This document shows positions 36,157 through 45,706 of a DNA stretch of 64,000 nucleotides, piece by piece. The stretch's first letter is position 1. Every line of letters begins with the position of its first letter. The position numbers were made by a program, and so were the translations under genes. This DNA is from Candidatus Electryonea clarkiae (GTDB taxonomy: Bacteria; Electryoneota; Electryoneia; Electryoneales; Electryoneaceae). The DNA lies in assembly GCA_030765455.1 (NCBI GenBank), contig JAVCCM010000156.1, positions 1-64,000 of the forward strand, given 5' to 3'. The notes under the pieces are model-generated. The model saw nothing but the letters and a program-made list of their open reading frames with translations. It ran no database searches and had not been told where the DNA came from.

Positions 36157-37244
36157 TCGCTGAACTTCAACGTGATCAGGCGCCTGTTGATGTAGTGGAT
36201 GAAGTCACAAGACGCCTGGAACGCGGTGAGGTGCTCATTATGCCCTCAGATACAGTCTATGGTTTGCATGCCCTGGCGAGCAATGTCGAAGCTGTTGACA
36301 GAATCAGGAAGATAAAAGGTATCCCTGATCAATTTTATCCTTTTACAACGATTTTTTCCTCAGTGGTAGATATTGGAAGATGGGTAATCCTTCCCGAAGG
36401 CGCAGACCGTCGCAAAGTGGTTGATTCATGGCCGGGTCCGATCACGTGGGTGCTCCCGGCAAAAAGAAGCACACCGGCGCATTTATTAGGGGATGAAGGT
36501 ACTTTAGGAATCCGCATTCCACGTCATCCGTTACTCAGAGCCGTCACCATGGCATTGGATGATCTTGTTGTTTCCACGTCCGCAAACATACATCATCAGC
36601 CTCCTCCTGTCTCACGAGATAGCATTTCGTCAGAAATAATGGAAAAAGTGGATGGCGCAGTATTTGAACTCGAAAACTTGCACGGAAGACCATCGGAGGT
36701 CAAACGGTGGACCCCGGCAGGTCCTGAAATACTTAGATCGAGGATGGACGATAACATTATCGCAAAAGAGCGTGTCAATATTCTGATAATCTGTTCTGGT
36801 AATATCTGCCGAAGTCCAATGGCTGAGGTCGTGCTGTCATCAAGACTTAAAGAGCTTGCTCCAAATCAATTTGTTGTCAGGAGTGCCGGGACAATAGCGC
36901 AAACCGGCTGGAACGCTTCGATGCATGCTGTTGAGGCGATTCGCGAGAAAGGCTGCGACCTAAGCAATCACTTAAGCCGCAGGGTAAATCGGGATTTAGT
37001 GGAATGGGCAGATATTATTCTAAATATGTCGCGAGATCACCTGGGAGATTTGCACGCGGATTTTCCGGAATTTTCCGGAAAAATGTACCTTTTCACAACT
37101 TTTCCCAGATCGCCGGGAAGATATGATGAAGGAGTTGACGACCCATACGGACTCGACATGGAAACGTATCGAAACGTGGCAGAAATAATCGTTGATCATG
37201 TAGATCGAATTATTCCTCATCTTCTCGAAAGAGTCCAAAGATGA
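36150..37244 (+). CDS. Fusion: threonylcarbamoyl-AMP synthase (TsaC/Sua5) - low-molecular-weight protein phosphatase
   Basis: A 364-residue fusion. Residues 1-200 are a YrdC/TsaC domain making threonylcarbamoyl-AMP for the tRNA t6A modification (PSDTVYGLHAL, GPITWVLPAK, GIRIPRHP and VVSTSANIH). Residues 210-364 are an LMW phosphatase with the C-x5-R loop CSGNICRS (C215, R221) and the acid DDPYG near 330. The residue at loop position 5 is Ile219, as in tyrosine phosphatases; the arginine phosphatase YwlE has Thr there. In Bacillus the two functions sit as neighbours (ywlC, ywlE). Overlaps lptE by 7 nt. Confidence 0.9.
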   Translation: MVIAELQRDQAPVDVVDEVTRRLERGEVLIMPSDTVYGLHALASNVEAVDRIRKIKGIPDQFYPFTTIFSSVVDIGRWVILPEGADRRKVVDSWPGPITWVLPAKRSTPAHLLGDEGTLGIRIPRHPLLRAVTMALDDLVVSTSANIHHQPPPVSRDSISSEIMEKVDGAVFELENLHGRPSEVKRWTPAGPEILRSRMDDNIIAKERVNILIICSGNICRSPMAEVVLSSRLKELAPNQFVVRSAGTIAQTGWNASMHAVEAIREKGCDLSNHLSRRVNRDLVEWADIILNMSRDHLGDLHADFPEFSGKMYLFTTFPRSPGRYDEGVDDPYGLDMETYRNVAEIIVDHVDRIIPHLLERVQR

Positions 37245-37305
37245 GGTGATGACTTATCACTGACAGCACCGAGCTACCGGCAAATTTGAACCTGTAAAAT
37301 AGAAA

Positions 37306-38358
37306 ATGAGTACAATTAAAAAAATACATCCTCGCCGCATCCTGGTAATTCAGACAGCTTTCCTCGGCGACCTCGTACTTACATTGCCTTTGTTCCATGC
37401 AATCAAACGGTTGTGGCCCCAGGCAAGAGTAGCGGCATTAGTCGAAGATGGTGCATCAGGGCTGTTACGAGGCCAAGGAATTGTCGATAAAGTCATCACT
37501 TACTCCAAACGTGACAATAATTCGATATCCAAAGATATGAAACGTATTGTCAAAGACATCCGATCTCTTAAATGTGACCTTGCATTGATTCCGCATCGAT
37601 CCTTCCGAAGTGGACTGATTGCATATTCGGCAGGTATTCCTTTGCGTGTTGGATTCTCAAAAACTCCCGGCATGATTTTCTATACACATCGTATCTATAG
37701 AAACCCGAAACAGCATGAATTTGCCAGGAACCTGGAACTTCTGAAATTTGCATCGGCTGATATTGCATGCAAACCTGTTTCGCTGGTCATCCCAAATTCT
37801 GTCAAAAGAAAAACCGAATCATACATTTCTACACAAATTCCGGCTTTTAAAAAGTTTGTTGTTATAGCTCCGGGCAGTGTATGGGCTACCAAAAGATGGC
37901 CTCGGCAGTATTGGATAGATTTATTGAAAATGTTCTCTGAAGATGGTATCCGAACATTGATTATAGGTGGTTCAGGAGATTACACGCTGGCTCAAGATAT
38001 CTCTAAAGAAGCCGGGGATATGGTTTTTTCTTTTGCAGGAAAACTGTCCATTCTTGAATCATCGGAAGTAATCAATCGTGCCGGAATGCTGATTAGTGGT
38101 GATACTGCACCTGTTCATCTTGCAAATACAGTTCAAACCCCGGTATTATCAATATTCGGTCCAACCGTTCCAGGGTATGGTTTTGCGCCATTCAACAAAG
38201 ACGACATGGTGATCGGAATGGATATGGAATGCAGGCCATGCGCAATTCATGGCAGCCGGGATTGTCCGCTTGGCCATCATAAATGCATGAAAGATCTGCA
38301 AGCGAAAGAGGTCTATGAAGCAGCATTGAAAATCCTTAACTCTCCTATAGAAAGCTGA
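37306..38358 (+). CDS. Glycosyltransferase family 9 (LPS heptosyltransferase-like)
   Basis: A 350-residue GT-B enzyme that probably adds ADP-heptose to the LPS inner core at the inner face of the cytoplasmic membrane. GT9 signatures: TAFLGDLVLTLPLFHAI at the N terminus, VIAPGSVWATKRWP (about 186-199) and the donor site SGDTAPVHLAN...SIFGPTVPGYGFAP (about 264-302). A cysteine group near the end (C-x2-C, C, C) is typical of WaaF-like proteins. The start lacks a strong ribosome-binding site. Next to lptE and an unknown gene, consistent with LPS assembly. Confidence 0.88.
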   Translation: MSTIKKIHPRRILVIQTAFLGDLVLTLPLFHAIKRLWPQARVAALVEDGASGLLRGQGIVDKVITYSKRDNNSISKDMKRIVKDIRSLKCDLALIPHRSFRSGLIAYSAGIPLRVGFSKTPGMIFYTHRIYRNPKQHEFARNLELLKFASADIACKPVSLVIPNSVKRKTESYISTQIPAFKKFVVIAPGSVWATKRWPRQYWIDLLKMFSEDGIRTLIIGGSGDYTLAQDISKEAGDMVFSFAGKLSILESSEVINRAGMLISGDTAPVHLANTVQTPVLSIFGPTVPGYGFAPFNKDDMVIGMDMECRPCAIHGSRDCPLGHHKCMKDLQAKEVYEAALKILNSPIES

Positions 38359-38372
38359 TACTTGGCGCTAAT

Positions 38373-40091
38373 ATGAATGTTGATATTCAAGAGCGATTGA
38401 TTTCGGAAATATTAAGAACTGCACTCGTATGGTCTGATAACAGCGGAAAGAGCGGGATTCTTGATCCGGAATATGGACGAACGAAAAATGCAAATCCCCG
38501 CTACCAGGAAGTCTGTCTAACTCTTGCTCTTGCTGTAAAGTTGCGAATCGGTCTTCCGGATGACGTCATGGACGTCGAGCTTGAAACCGCCGCAGTCAAA
38601 TCTATCAATGGATGGCTTGCCCTTCAGCACCGGAGTGGCGGAATACGGATCAAACACAGAGGCAGTCCCGATCCCCAGGCTACGGCTTTTGGTGCTTATG
38701 CCATAGTTAGATCCCTGATATTACTCGGAGATCTTGTTCCTTCAGCTACACGAAACAACGCAGAAAAAGCACTTAAACGTACCGCCAGATTTCTCACTCA
38801 CCATAATTTCAGGGGCGGACTGGAAGCCCTGCCAATTCGTTTTGCCGCCCTTAAAAGCATTGCTGTGTGGTTTGAAGACAACAATATGCGGATAGCTGCC
38901 GAGAAGATACATCAGGAGGGAATACATATCCTGGAGCAGGCGCTTGAAGGCAACGGCAATTCAGAGGTTGACGCGAGTGCATTGTCGATATCTCTTGCAT
39001 ACCTGACCCTGATGGTGAATGAGCCGTCTCAACGTGAATTGGCTTTATGGGAAAAAATTTGTAAACGCTGTCTTCTTTCAACAGCTGAAAATGGAATATT
39101 CGGTGGCGGTGCTGAAACTTCGATAGCAAGCCTTCCGATAACCACAGGATTTGAATTATTAGCAGGAAGGATTCCAGAAGCTGCTGAGATTGTAAGAAGG
39201 CTGGAGAAGGGCTGGAAGATGGGATTTTATTCAGGTATGCTGGATGCTGAAGTTCCATGGTTAATACCGGTTTCTTATCTTATCGGATTTGGTCTGGCTG
39301 AACGAAGGAGCAGAAAAGGATTAAAATTTGACGCAATGCAACCCAATGCGGGAACGGGATTGTATGGAGAAGGTTTGATAGATATTGGGGAATGGAAGTT
39401 ACGTCTCGGTCGTGGCGGCACAATCGGCTGGATACATCATAAACCAAGTGACTCAATTCGTATCTTTGGCTCACCCGCTGGACTGGCTCTTCGTGAAGGC
39501 CCCTGGCTTACTCGCGACAATCTTCTATATCATGCTTCGCTTGCAGGTGCATTTCCTGGAAAGACTGAGGATCCGTGGTGTATTGAGGGGAATATCTATC
39601 CCGTAAAAGTTCCGGGTACAGAACGCCCTCCAGGACGAGTTGGTTTTCCCAAGCCGCGGGGAAAAGAGAAGAGTCGGGAGATAAGGCTGGTTCCATATTC
39701 AGAAACACCAGAAGTGCAGCGTGCCCCGGGAATTTCATATAAACGTGAAATTATGACCAAGAGCGGCGCTCTTACCATAGAAACCCAAGTAGAAGGCAAT
39801 GTAGTATTTAGAATTCCTGTAGTTTGGCTAGGCGGTAAATTTGGAAAAATGAAATTAGGTAAGCTTGATTTTCCGCCAGAGCTGAGTTTTCAGAAAAGGG
39901 GTGTACGAGAGATAACGTTAGAGGGAGGTCCCTGGCCGGGATGGACTATCAGGTTTGACAAGCCGGTTGATTTGGTATATGACGCAATTTTAGGACCTGT
40001 TACGGCACATCCCATGCGGTTTCTAAGTGTCGCAGCCGGTACAATTGACGTTATAGCACAAAACAGGCTTCACATGGCTATTCGAGTATGA
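38373..40091 (+). CDS. Conserved-looking protein of unknown function (probable alpha/alpha toroid)
   Basis: A 572-residue protein, apparently cytosolic (no signal peptide). Residues 1-310 are helical with repeated hydrophobic pairs and phrases such as WLALQHRSGGIRIKHRGSPDPQATAFGAY (in parts), suggesting an alpha/alpha toroid as in sugar lyases, prenyltransferases and terpene cyclases. Residues 325-572 are beta-rich with many Gly, Trp and Pro (WKLRLGRGGTIGWIHHK), like heparinase II/III-type C-terminal sandwiches. No catalytic set is recognised. Located 15 nt after the heptosyltransferase and probably co-transcribed, so a role in surface polysaccharide is a guess. Confidence 0.7.
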   Translation: MNVDIQERLISEILRTALVWSDNSGKSGILDPEYGRTKNANPRYQEVCLTLALAVKLRIGLPDDVMDVELETAAVKSINGWLALQHRSGGIRIKHRGSPDPQATAFGAYAIVRSLILLGDLVPSATRNNAEKALKRTARFLTHHNFRGGLEALPIRFAALKSIAVWFEDNNMRIAAEKIHQEGIHILEQALEGNGNSEVDASALSISLAYLTLMVNEPSQRELALWEKICKRCLLSTAENGIFGGGAETSIASLPITTGFELLAGRIPEAAEIVRRLEKGWKMGFYSGMLDAEVPWLIPVSYLIGFGLAERRSRKGLKFDAMQPNAGTGLYGEGLIDIGEWKLRLGRGGTIGWIHHKPSDSIRIFGSPAGLALREGPWLTRDNLLYHASLAGAFPGKTEDPWCIEGNIYPVKVPGTERPPGRVGFPKPRGKEKSREIRLVPYSETPEVQRAPGISYKREIMTKSGALTIETQVEGNVVFRIPVVWLGGKFGKMKLGKLDFPPELSFQKRGVREITLEGGPWPGWTIRFDKPVDLVYDAILGPVTAHPMRFLSVAAGTIDVIAQNRLHMAIRV

Positions 40092-40122
40092 CAAGGTTAC
40101 ACCCCTCCATAAGGTAAAGAAG

Positions 40123-40596
40123 CTATCGATCTTTTAATTCTATTGAAACTTCAACCAGGAAAGAAAAATTACCCATAGTAAAGGGAATCACTACTGCTGG
40201 CACATTCAAGTTATGACTGACCTTATGATTTTTTCCTACTATTACCGACGGTATAGACACATGAAATGTTAATCCCTCTTCAGCCAATGTTGTTTTCGCA
40301 CCCCCGGCAATTATATTGGCTAATTCTCCAATCATATTCTGAACGTTACTGTTCAAGTTATGAGCTGTTTCGCCTGTCATCATTTTATATACTTCCAAGG
40401 CAGTTTCCTGTGGGAAACTTAATGCTATCGAGCCTGTTACCTTGCTTTCTGCGAATCCAATTATCCCGGTTATATCCCCCTGGGTAAGTATATTATCTTT
40501 GACATAAGGTGTTTGCCGTTCGGGTGTCATACCAACCATCATTTCCATAGTATTCATAACGGAACTGATGAAAGGATTGACGTATTTCACATTCAT
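40123..40596 (-). CDS. cheX: CheX-like chemotaxis phosphatase
   Basis: A 157-residue CheX/CheC-family protein that dephosphorylates CheY-P. The active-site helix reads GELANIIAGGAKTTL, matching the conserved E-x2-N pattern. The family N-terminal NPF-I-S-V and the GS-I-ALSFP strand are also present. It lies 29 nt downstream of cheY on the same strand with GGAG before its ATG, so the pair probably forms an operon. Only 31 bp separate it from the convergent gene. Confidence 0.88.
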   Translation of the reverse strand: MNVKYVNPFISSVMNTMEMMVGMTPERQTPYVKDNILTQGDITGIIGFAESKVTGSIALSFPQETALEVYKMMTGETAHNLNSNVQNMIGELANIIAGGAKTTLAEEGLTFHVSIPSVIVGKNHKVSHNLNVPAVVIPFTMGNFSFLVEVSIELKDR

Positions 40597-40625
40597 GCCT
40601 TAAATCTCCATTTGCGTTAAAAATA

Positions 40626-40985
40626 TTATTCATCCAGGTTTGATTGTACTTTGTCTATCAGTATCGTTCTTGTGAAAGGTTTGATAACAATATCATTTAC
40701 GCCTTCCTTTAGAGCGGAAAGGACTTCTTCCTGAGCTCCTTCATTTGTGATCATGATGATCGAAATCTCTCGAAATACAGGGCTTTGTCGAATTTCTTTC
40801 ACAAGGCTCAATCCATCCATTACCGGCATATTCGAATCTGTCAGGACAAGCTTCACTCCGCTCATTTTTTCAAGCGCCTCAACTCCGTTTCCTGCTTCAA
40901 CGATATCAGAATAACCTGAAGAATTAAGATGGTTTACAATAATGCGACGCATGGTAATCGAATCGTCAACTACAAGAATTTTCAT
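40626..40985 (-). CDS. cheY: CheY-like single-domain response regulator
   Basis: A 119-residue receiver domain without an output domain. Acidic pocket VVDDS, phospho-acceptor Asp in LTDSNMPVMDG, Thr in MITNEG and Lys in VIKPF are all in place. The start ATG at 40985 has GGAGG 9 nt upstream; a TTG just before it is less likely. It pairs with cheX; no flagellar or receptor genes lie in the window, so the output may be motility or another CheY-style switch. Confidence 0.92.
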   Translation of the reverse strand: MKILVVDDSITMRRIIVNHLNSSGYSDIVEAGNGVEALEKMSGVKLVLTDSNMPVMDGLSLVKEIRQSPVFREISIIMITNEGAQEEVLSALKEGVNDIVIKPFTRTILIDKVQSNLDE

Positions 40986-41247
40986 CAACAGATACCTCCA
41001 CGATCATCTGGAACCTTCGAGTGATTCAATGATTTGTCCTCAGATGATGAAACTTTCGTTTTATCATTGGCTGATCCAAGGTGTTATGACGCCTTTCCTC
41101 AATACAACTCAAGCCTTCAGTTTCTTTGAATCAGGTTATCCCGGTTTATAGCAATTTTCTGATGGGATAATCAAGCTTTTTGCCTGCCTCCAAAGGTATC
41201 GGCAAGCTCAAACAATGTATCAAATAATAAGGCATCAACGAAAGCTT

Positions 41248-41324
41248 CATTCTCAGATTGAGCCCGTTATCCTCGGGTAAAAGCTCAGAAACATTGGATT
41301 GCCCTATCAAGCACGAGAATGACA
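41248..41324. repeat. Decayed copy of the palindromic element at 25523-25604
   Basis: Left arm CATTCTCAGATTGAGCCC (41248-41265) and right arm TCAAGCACGAGAATGACA (41307-41324) match the ends of the 25523 element with several substitutions. The rest of 40989-41348 holds nothing I recognise. Confidence 0.6.
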
Positions 41325-41348
41325 AAACGCACCTTTTAAGTTGATACT

Positions 41349-42518
41349 CTATAAAGTTTCGCCGGCTCCCACATAGATTCGATATCCGCTGTCAGCCGAA
41401 TAGCCTATATCAAAATGCCCAACAATCCTGGGCGGCACAATGACACGTAAACCGCAACCGAATCCATTCCTGGTTTTTCGCCAACCGAAATCAGGATCAC
41501 CAACCGCTCCTGCATCATAGAAGGCAACAGTTTCATAACTGATCGGTTGTATTGGCAGCCTGTCCCAGAGTTTATTCATGATCTGTGAAGGCAGAAGCCA
41601 GTTTGTAATTGTTTTCAGATTGAGCTGTGCCCTCCCGGCTACCAGTCGTCGGCCATAATCCCTGTGTTCAAGATGTCCGCGGACTGTCGATTCTCCACCC
41701 ATGTGATTACGTACCGAGGCAGGCGTTTCCAACTGAAATTTTGTCATCCCGCGAATATAGAATCTTAATAGATTGGATACCGGTTTTGCCAGGGCTGCCG
41801 AGAAGTCTGCTGACAGATCAAAACGAGGGTTAATAAACAGATCGCTGTTGGAACGTCCGGCGAGAATTGATGTGCTGATTATCGTACCATCATAGGGACG
41901 CATCGTGTCGGTTGTCCGGTATCTGAATTGGGGACCGAGAAGAATCACAGAGCCCTTAATAAAACGGTCTGGCGCAATAACCAATGGATTTCCTTCAGCA
42001 CTTTCAATATCTGAAGCCTGTGACATATCAAATTTCAGAGACGGTCCTATCTGCACATTTTGCGATACTGATTTAAGGAATGATATATTGGTCTTGACTC
42101 TATCAACTGTTGCCTTGGCAATCACCTGCCCATCCCCGACAGGAGAATACAAATCCCTCGCAATCCTGCGAAAAGCTGTTGATCCGCTTATAAAACCTGA
42201 GCGTAAAGGAACCTCACCTTCGATTTTTACGATAATACGTCCCGTAGTGCCATAATAAGAATAAGGATAGAGAATAAGACCGTCAGGCCTGGTTATCCCG
42301 GAAAGTCCCCCAATTATAAAACCTTCATCTGTGCTATAACCCAGGATTGGAGCGACAACATATTGAAGTTTATCGTTATTATTAATTGGTTCTTCAGATT
42401 GAGCTGATTTGGTGTGAGTATTTATGACTTCCTGGGATAATACAGCGCCGGGGATAGAGAGAACTGAAATAATACTGATCAATATCCAGAACATAATATT
42501 GCCGAATTTATTAAACAT
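41349..42518 (-). CDS. Outer-membrane protein of the bacterial surface antigen (Omp85/BamA C-terminal) type
   Basis: A 389-residue secreted protein with a Sec signal (cleavage near ALS or VLS-Q, about residue 29). The rest alternates like beta-barrel strands; GGESTVRGHLEHRDYGRRL (about 275-293) matches the VRGF/Y loop of Omp85 barrels, and the chain ends IYVGAGETL at a probable last strand. No POTRA domains are visible, so it resembles stand-alone barrel proteins rather than BamA. GAGG precedes the ATG. Function unknown; an outer-membrane transport or assembly role is inferred from the fold. Confidence 0.75.
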   Translation of the reverse strand: MFNKFGNIMFWILISIISVLSIPGAVLSQEVINTHTKSAQSEEPINNNDKLQYVVAPILGYSTDEGFIIGGLSGITRPDGLILYPYSYYGTTGRIIVKIEGEVPLRSGFISGSTAFRRIARDLYSPVGDGQVIAKATVDRVKTNISFLKSVSQNVQIGPSLKFDMSQASDIESAEGNPLVIAPDRFIKGSVILLGPQFRYRTTDTMRPYDGTIISTSILAGRSNSDLFINPRFDLSADFSAALAKPVSNLLRFYIRGMTKFQLETPASVRNHMGGESTVRGHLEHRDYGRRLVAGRAQLNLKTITNWLLPSQIMNKLWDRLPIQPISYETVAFYDAGAVGDPDFGWRKTRNGFGCGLRVIVPPRIVGHFDIGYSADSGYRIYVGAGETL

Positions 42519-42940
42519 TCTCTATTCCTCAGACATTTACCGAAAAATTCAAATCCATAGAAAATACGTCATATTTCTTAAATGTCATAGTACTGAAGTT
42601 GAAGGCAATATTGGCATTATCTTGAATACGTCGTGGAAAAAAACAGAGACATTTCAGGCTGGAGTGGAAAAGAAAAAGATTCGAGTGGATTAGGGCATTG
42701 AATCCTTAGAGTCCGTTTGTCCTATATATAGTATTTGAGTCTTATGAATAAAAATGTTTTAAATTATTAGAACAATTCTAATTTTAATCTCAGATTATAT
42801 ATTGACCAATGACAGGTTTCATATCTATACAATCGGGATATCATCAGACACTCTCAGGTTCTAACAGGTTCTTAACAACTCATCGCATTCTCTACCTTAC
42901 TTTAAAGGAAACATTCCATCACTCAATCTGGAGAAAGAAC
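42519..42940. other. Divergent spacer before the histidine kinase
   Basis: Noncoding stretch holding the divergent promoters of the barrel protein and the sensor kinase. An ATG at 42809 opens an in-frame extension of the kinase, but it lacks a ribosome-binding site and would place 44 polar residues before the first membrane helix. AT-rich stretches near 42720-42800 could hold promoters; none is convincing. Confidence 0.4.
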
Positions 42941-44671
42941 ATGGCACTAACAGTTGTTGGACGAAAACGTCTGTTAATTAGTTTAATAATTCTGTTGCTT
43001 GTCGGGTTAGCGATGTTTCATACGATTTTCATTTTCGGGATGTCCAGGGAAGCTAAGAGTAGAGGAAATGCCAACGAAGCTACTCTACAGGCGAATATAA
43101 GTTTGATTAATACGATGACAAATGAAGTGGAACGTATTTGGAGGAATCATGCGATTCACCTGCTCGAAGCCGATTCCACCTCTTCACCCGGTCTCCTATC
43201 CCAGGAAAATTTGAATGAATTGGCTAAACTCCCTCACGTCCTGGATGCCTTTTCATTGGATTTCAAAGCGGAGGAGAGTCGCTCTGTTCACGGAATCCTG
43301 CCGCAAAATATACTTTTTGAGAATTTTGACAAACAGGATAAGAAACCATTAGCTGGTATAGTCAGGATGAATTATGCCCTCATAGGCGGCTTGACAAAGC
43401 TTGAAGATATCAAAGGACCTGAACAGAAACGGACCCTGATGATACGTTATCGTGGAACCTTCTCGCCCGCTCTTGGTACTGAAGTAATCGGGCTGGTTTT
43501 GGATCGTGATTGGACCATCCACCATATCCCCAGTTTGATGGATAGTGTTGTGCGCGATGATTTCAGCTTTCACTGGTTGGCGCCTATAATACCTCGAGAA
43601 AAATGGGTTGTGGATACTGTACCCAGATGGTACAAAAAATGGGAAGAAAAAGGCGATCCCTGGCTCGGTGTCGGTGGATACTGGAAACAGGTGATTGGTA
43701 TCAAGCACGCTGATAGTACACTTTGGCGCGATGGCGATCCCAATGCGGAGCTATTCTTTTACCAGGGGCTCTTCGATAAATCTGGTCATCCATATATGAA
43801 ATGGATACCTTTCGACCTTGAAGTCTCGGCATGCACCTCTTTCCCCCAGTTTTGGGATACACTTGACAAAGGTTACAGAAATCGGAGCATTTATTTTCTG
43901 TCGATGGAGATTCTCGGGATAGCATTGCTGGGAGTACTGGTTTTATCACTTCGTCAGTTCCGTAAACAGGAAAAGCGCAACCGTATCGCCCTCTCACATC
44001 TTGCTCATTCCATCAAGACTCCAATCACCCGGATCCGACTTGATGTTGACTCTTTGTTAGCGGACTTTGTTGGATCAGAAGAGGAAGAGAGCGATATTTT
44101 GCAGGCTGTATCCCATGAATGCGAACGGATGGAGTTGGCGGTCCAGGGCGCGTCCTATGCACTCAATGAGGGGAAGTTAGATCTCAATACTAACCAGTCT
44201 GACTTGAGGGAACTGGTAAAAGAGACTATCGAGGCTTGGCGTCCTCAGTTTGTTAACAGCAAAATAAAGTTGAATATTGAGATTCCACTCTCACCTCTGG
44301 AGATATCCATTGATCGGGAGAAGATTGCAGTGCTGCTCGACAATCTCCTGGACAATGCATTGCGGCACACGATGATCCAACTACCTAAGCTTAGCGAGGA
44401 AGCGGATGTAACTGTCAGAATGTCAACCTCGGCAGAAACAGTGCAGATAATTGTCGATGACCGTGGTGAAGGAATCAAATCCTCAGACCGTAAACTGGTC
44501 TTCGAAAGATTCCAACGTACTCCAGGATCGGCTGGAACTGGAACTACTGGTCTAGGACTTGGATTGGCACTGGTGAAGGAGATAGCAAAAGGACATGGTG
44601 GGTCAGTCAACATAAAAGATCGAGAAGGGGGCGGAAGTAGTTTCATAGTTTCCCTTCCAAGAACTGAATAG
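42941..44671 (+). CDS. Membrane sensor histidine kinase
   Basis: A 576-residue kinase; the start at 42941 has GGAG 7 nt upstream and places the first membrane helix at residues 10-33. A ~330-residue extracytoplasmic sensor follows, then a second helix (about 365-385, SMEILGIALLGVLVLSL). HisKA contains the phospho-acceptor His in LSHLAHSIKTPITRIR; the ATPase has the N-box LLDNLLDNALRH, G1 DDRGEGI and G2 GLGLGLALVKEIAKGHGG. The cognate regulator follows after 4 nt. The sensor domain is unfamiliar, so the signal is unknown. Confidence 0.92.
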   Translation: MALTVVGRKRLLISLIILLLVGLAMFHTIFIFGMSREAKSRGNANEATLQANISLINTMTNEVERIWRNHAIHLLEADSTSSPGLLSQENLNELAKLPHVLDAFSLDFKAEESRSVHGILPQNILFENFDKQDKKPLAGIVRMNYALIGGLTKLEDIKGPEQKRTLMIRYRGTFSPALGTEVIGLVLDRDWTIHHIPSLMDSVVRDDFSFHWLAPIIPREKWVVDTVPRWYKKWEEKGDPWLGVGGYWKQVIGIKHADSTLWRDGDPNAELFFYQGLFDKSGHPYMKWIPFDLEVSACTSFPQFWDTLDKGYRNRSIYFLSMEILGIALLGVLVLSLRQFRKQEKRNRIALSHLAHSIKTPITRIRLDVDSLLADFVGSEEEESDILQAVSHECERMELAVQGASYALNEGKLDLNTNQSDLRELVKETIEAWRPQFVNSKIKLNIEIPLSPLEISIDREKIAVLLDNLLDNALRHTMIQLPKLSEEADVTVRMSTSAETVQIIVDDRGEGIKSSDRKLVFERFQRTPGSAGTGTTGLGLGLALVKEIAKGHGGSVNIKDREGGGSSFIVSLPRTE

Positions 44672-44675
44672 TTTT

Positions 44676-45356
44676 ATGTCACATATATTAATCATCGAAG
44701 ACGATCCCCGGCTGGGGTTGCGTCTGAAAAGAAACCTCGAGCTCTCGGGCTACAGGGTTACCCTCGCCCGGGATGGACTGGAAGGTTGGCAACGGGTACG
44801 TGAAGGGAGTGCGAACCTGGTACTCCTGGACCTGATGCTGCCACACCTGGATGGAACCACCTTGTTAAACCGGATGCGAAAGGAGCGGTTCATGCTGCCG
44901 GTGATAATCCTGACTGCCAAGGGACAAGAAGCAGAGCGGATCGACGGTTTCAGAGCTGGATGCGATGATTATGTGACCAAACCTTTCTCACTTCTGGAAT
45001 TGATTGAACGGGTACGAGCCGTACTGCGCCGCTCCGGGTATCGTGAAGAAACCCCACTGCTCCAGATCGGGGACTGGCGGATTGATCCTGAAGCACATGA
45101 GGTTCGCTTTCGAGAATTGCCCGTTCATCTTTCACCACTTGAATTTGATCTGCTCTACCTTCTGATGCAGCATGCAGATCACGCTCTTTCGCGGCACTTC
45201 CTGCTGAATGAAATATGGGGAATAAGCGCTGAGGTCACAGATCGCACGGTGGATACTCATATCGCATATCTCCGTCGCAAATTCCAGGAACTGGGCGAAG
45301 ATCCGGGGAGGATTGTCACCGTGTATAAAGTGGGATATAAGTGGAAGGTAATATGA
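44676..45356 (+). CDS. OmpR-family response regulator
   Basis: A 226-residue regulator: receiver (about 1-120; IIEDDP, phospho-acceptor Asp in LLDLMLPHLDG, TAKG, Lys in VTKPF) and a winged-helix DNA-binding domain (about 128-226; LSPLEFDLLYLLMQH, SRHFLLNEIW, RTVDTHIAYLRRKFQE). It lies 4 nt after the kinase and is almost surely its partner. Local GC is higher than in the flanks. Targets are unknown; the divergent barrel gene is one candidate. Confidence 0.95.
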   Translation: MSHILIIEDDPRLGLRLKRNLELSGYRVTLARDGLEGWQRVREGSANLVLLDLMLPHLDGTTLLNRMRKERFMLPVIILTAKGQEAERIDGFRAGCDDYVTKPFSLLELIERVRAVLRRSGYREETPLLQIGDWRIDPEAHEVRFRELPVHLSPLEFDLLYLLMQHADHALSRHFLLNEIWGISAEVTDRTVDTHIAYLRRKFQELGEDPGRIVTVYKVGYKWKVI

Positions 45357-45439
45357 TATGATTTCAAACAAAGGTTGCTTTTATTCCTCACAATACCTGA
45401 TAATTGAAGCATAGGTTATTTGAACAAAGGTGAAGAACC

Positions 45440-45706
45440 ATGATGATCGTAATCTTACTCGTGGGTATCTACTTAATTGTATCTTCCGGAGTTCCCGGTG
45501 CAAGTTGGGGATTCCTTAGAGGACCCTACTCAGGCACAGGAAGTTGGCTTAAAACGCATCCAACTTTTGGACGGCTTTCAGGTGTAAGTTTTATTGCATC
45601 GGTCATTATATATGATATTTCATTAATGTTTTTTTTGCTCCTGATAAGCATCGGATTTGTTTTTCTAATCATTGGACTGGTCGTAGATAGTCACTCACAA
45701 TTATAA
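45440..45706 (+). CDS. Small two-helix membrane protein
   Basis: An 88-residue protein with hydrophobic helices at about 1-17 and 56-80, joined by a Gly/Ser-rich segment (GASWGFLRGPYSGTGSW). AGGTGAAG lies just upstream of the first of two adjacent ATGs. Located 83 nt after the response regulator, possibly its target or co-transcribed. No family recognised. Confidence 0.6.
   Translation: MMIVILLVGIYLIVSSGVPGASWGFLRGPYSGTGSWLKTHPTFGRLSGVSFIASVIIYDISLMFFLLLISIGFVFLIIGLVVDSHSQL

Noticed and set aside
42809-42940. N-terminal extension of the histidine kinase
   Set aside because: 44 polar residues before the membrane helix and no ribosome-binding site; the ATG at 42941 has GGAG.
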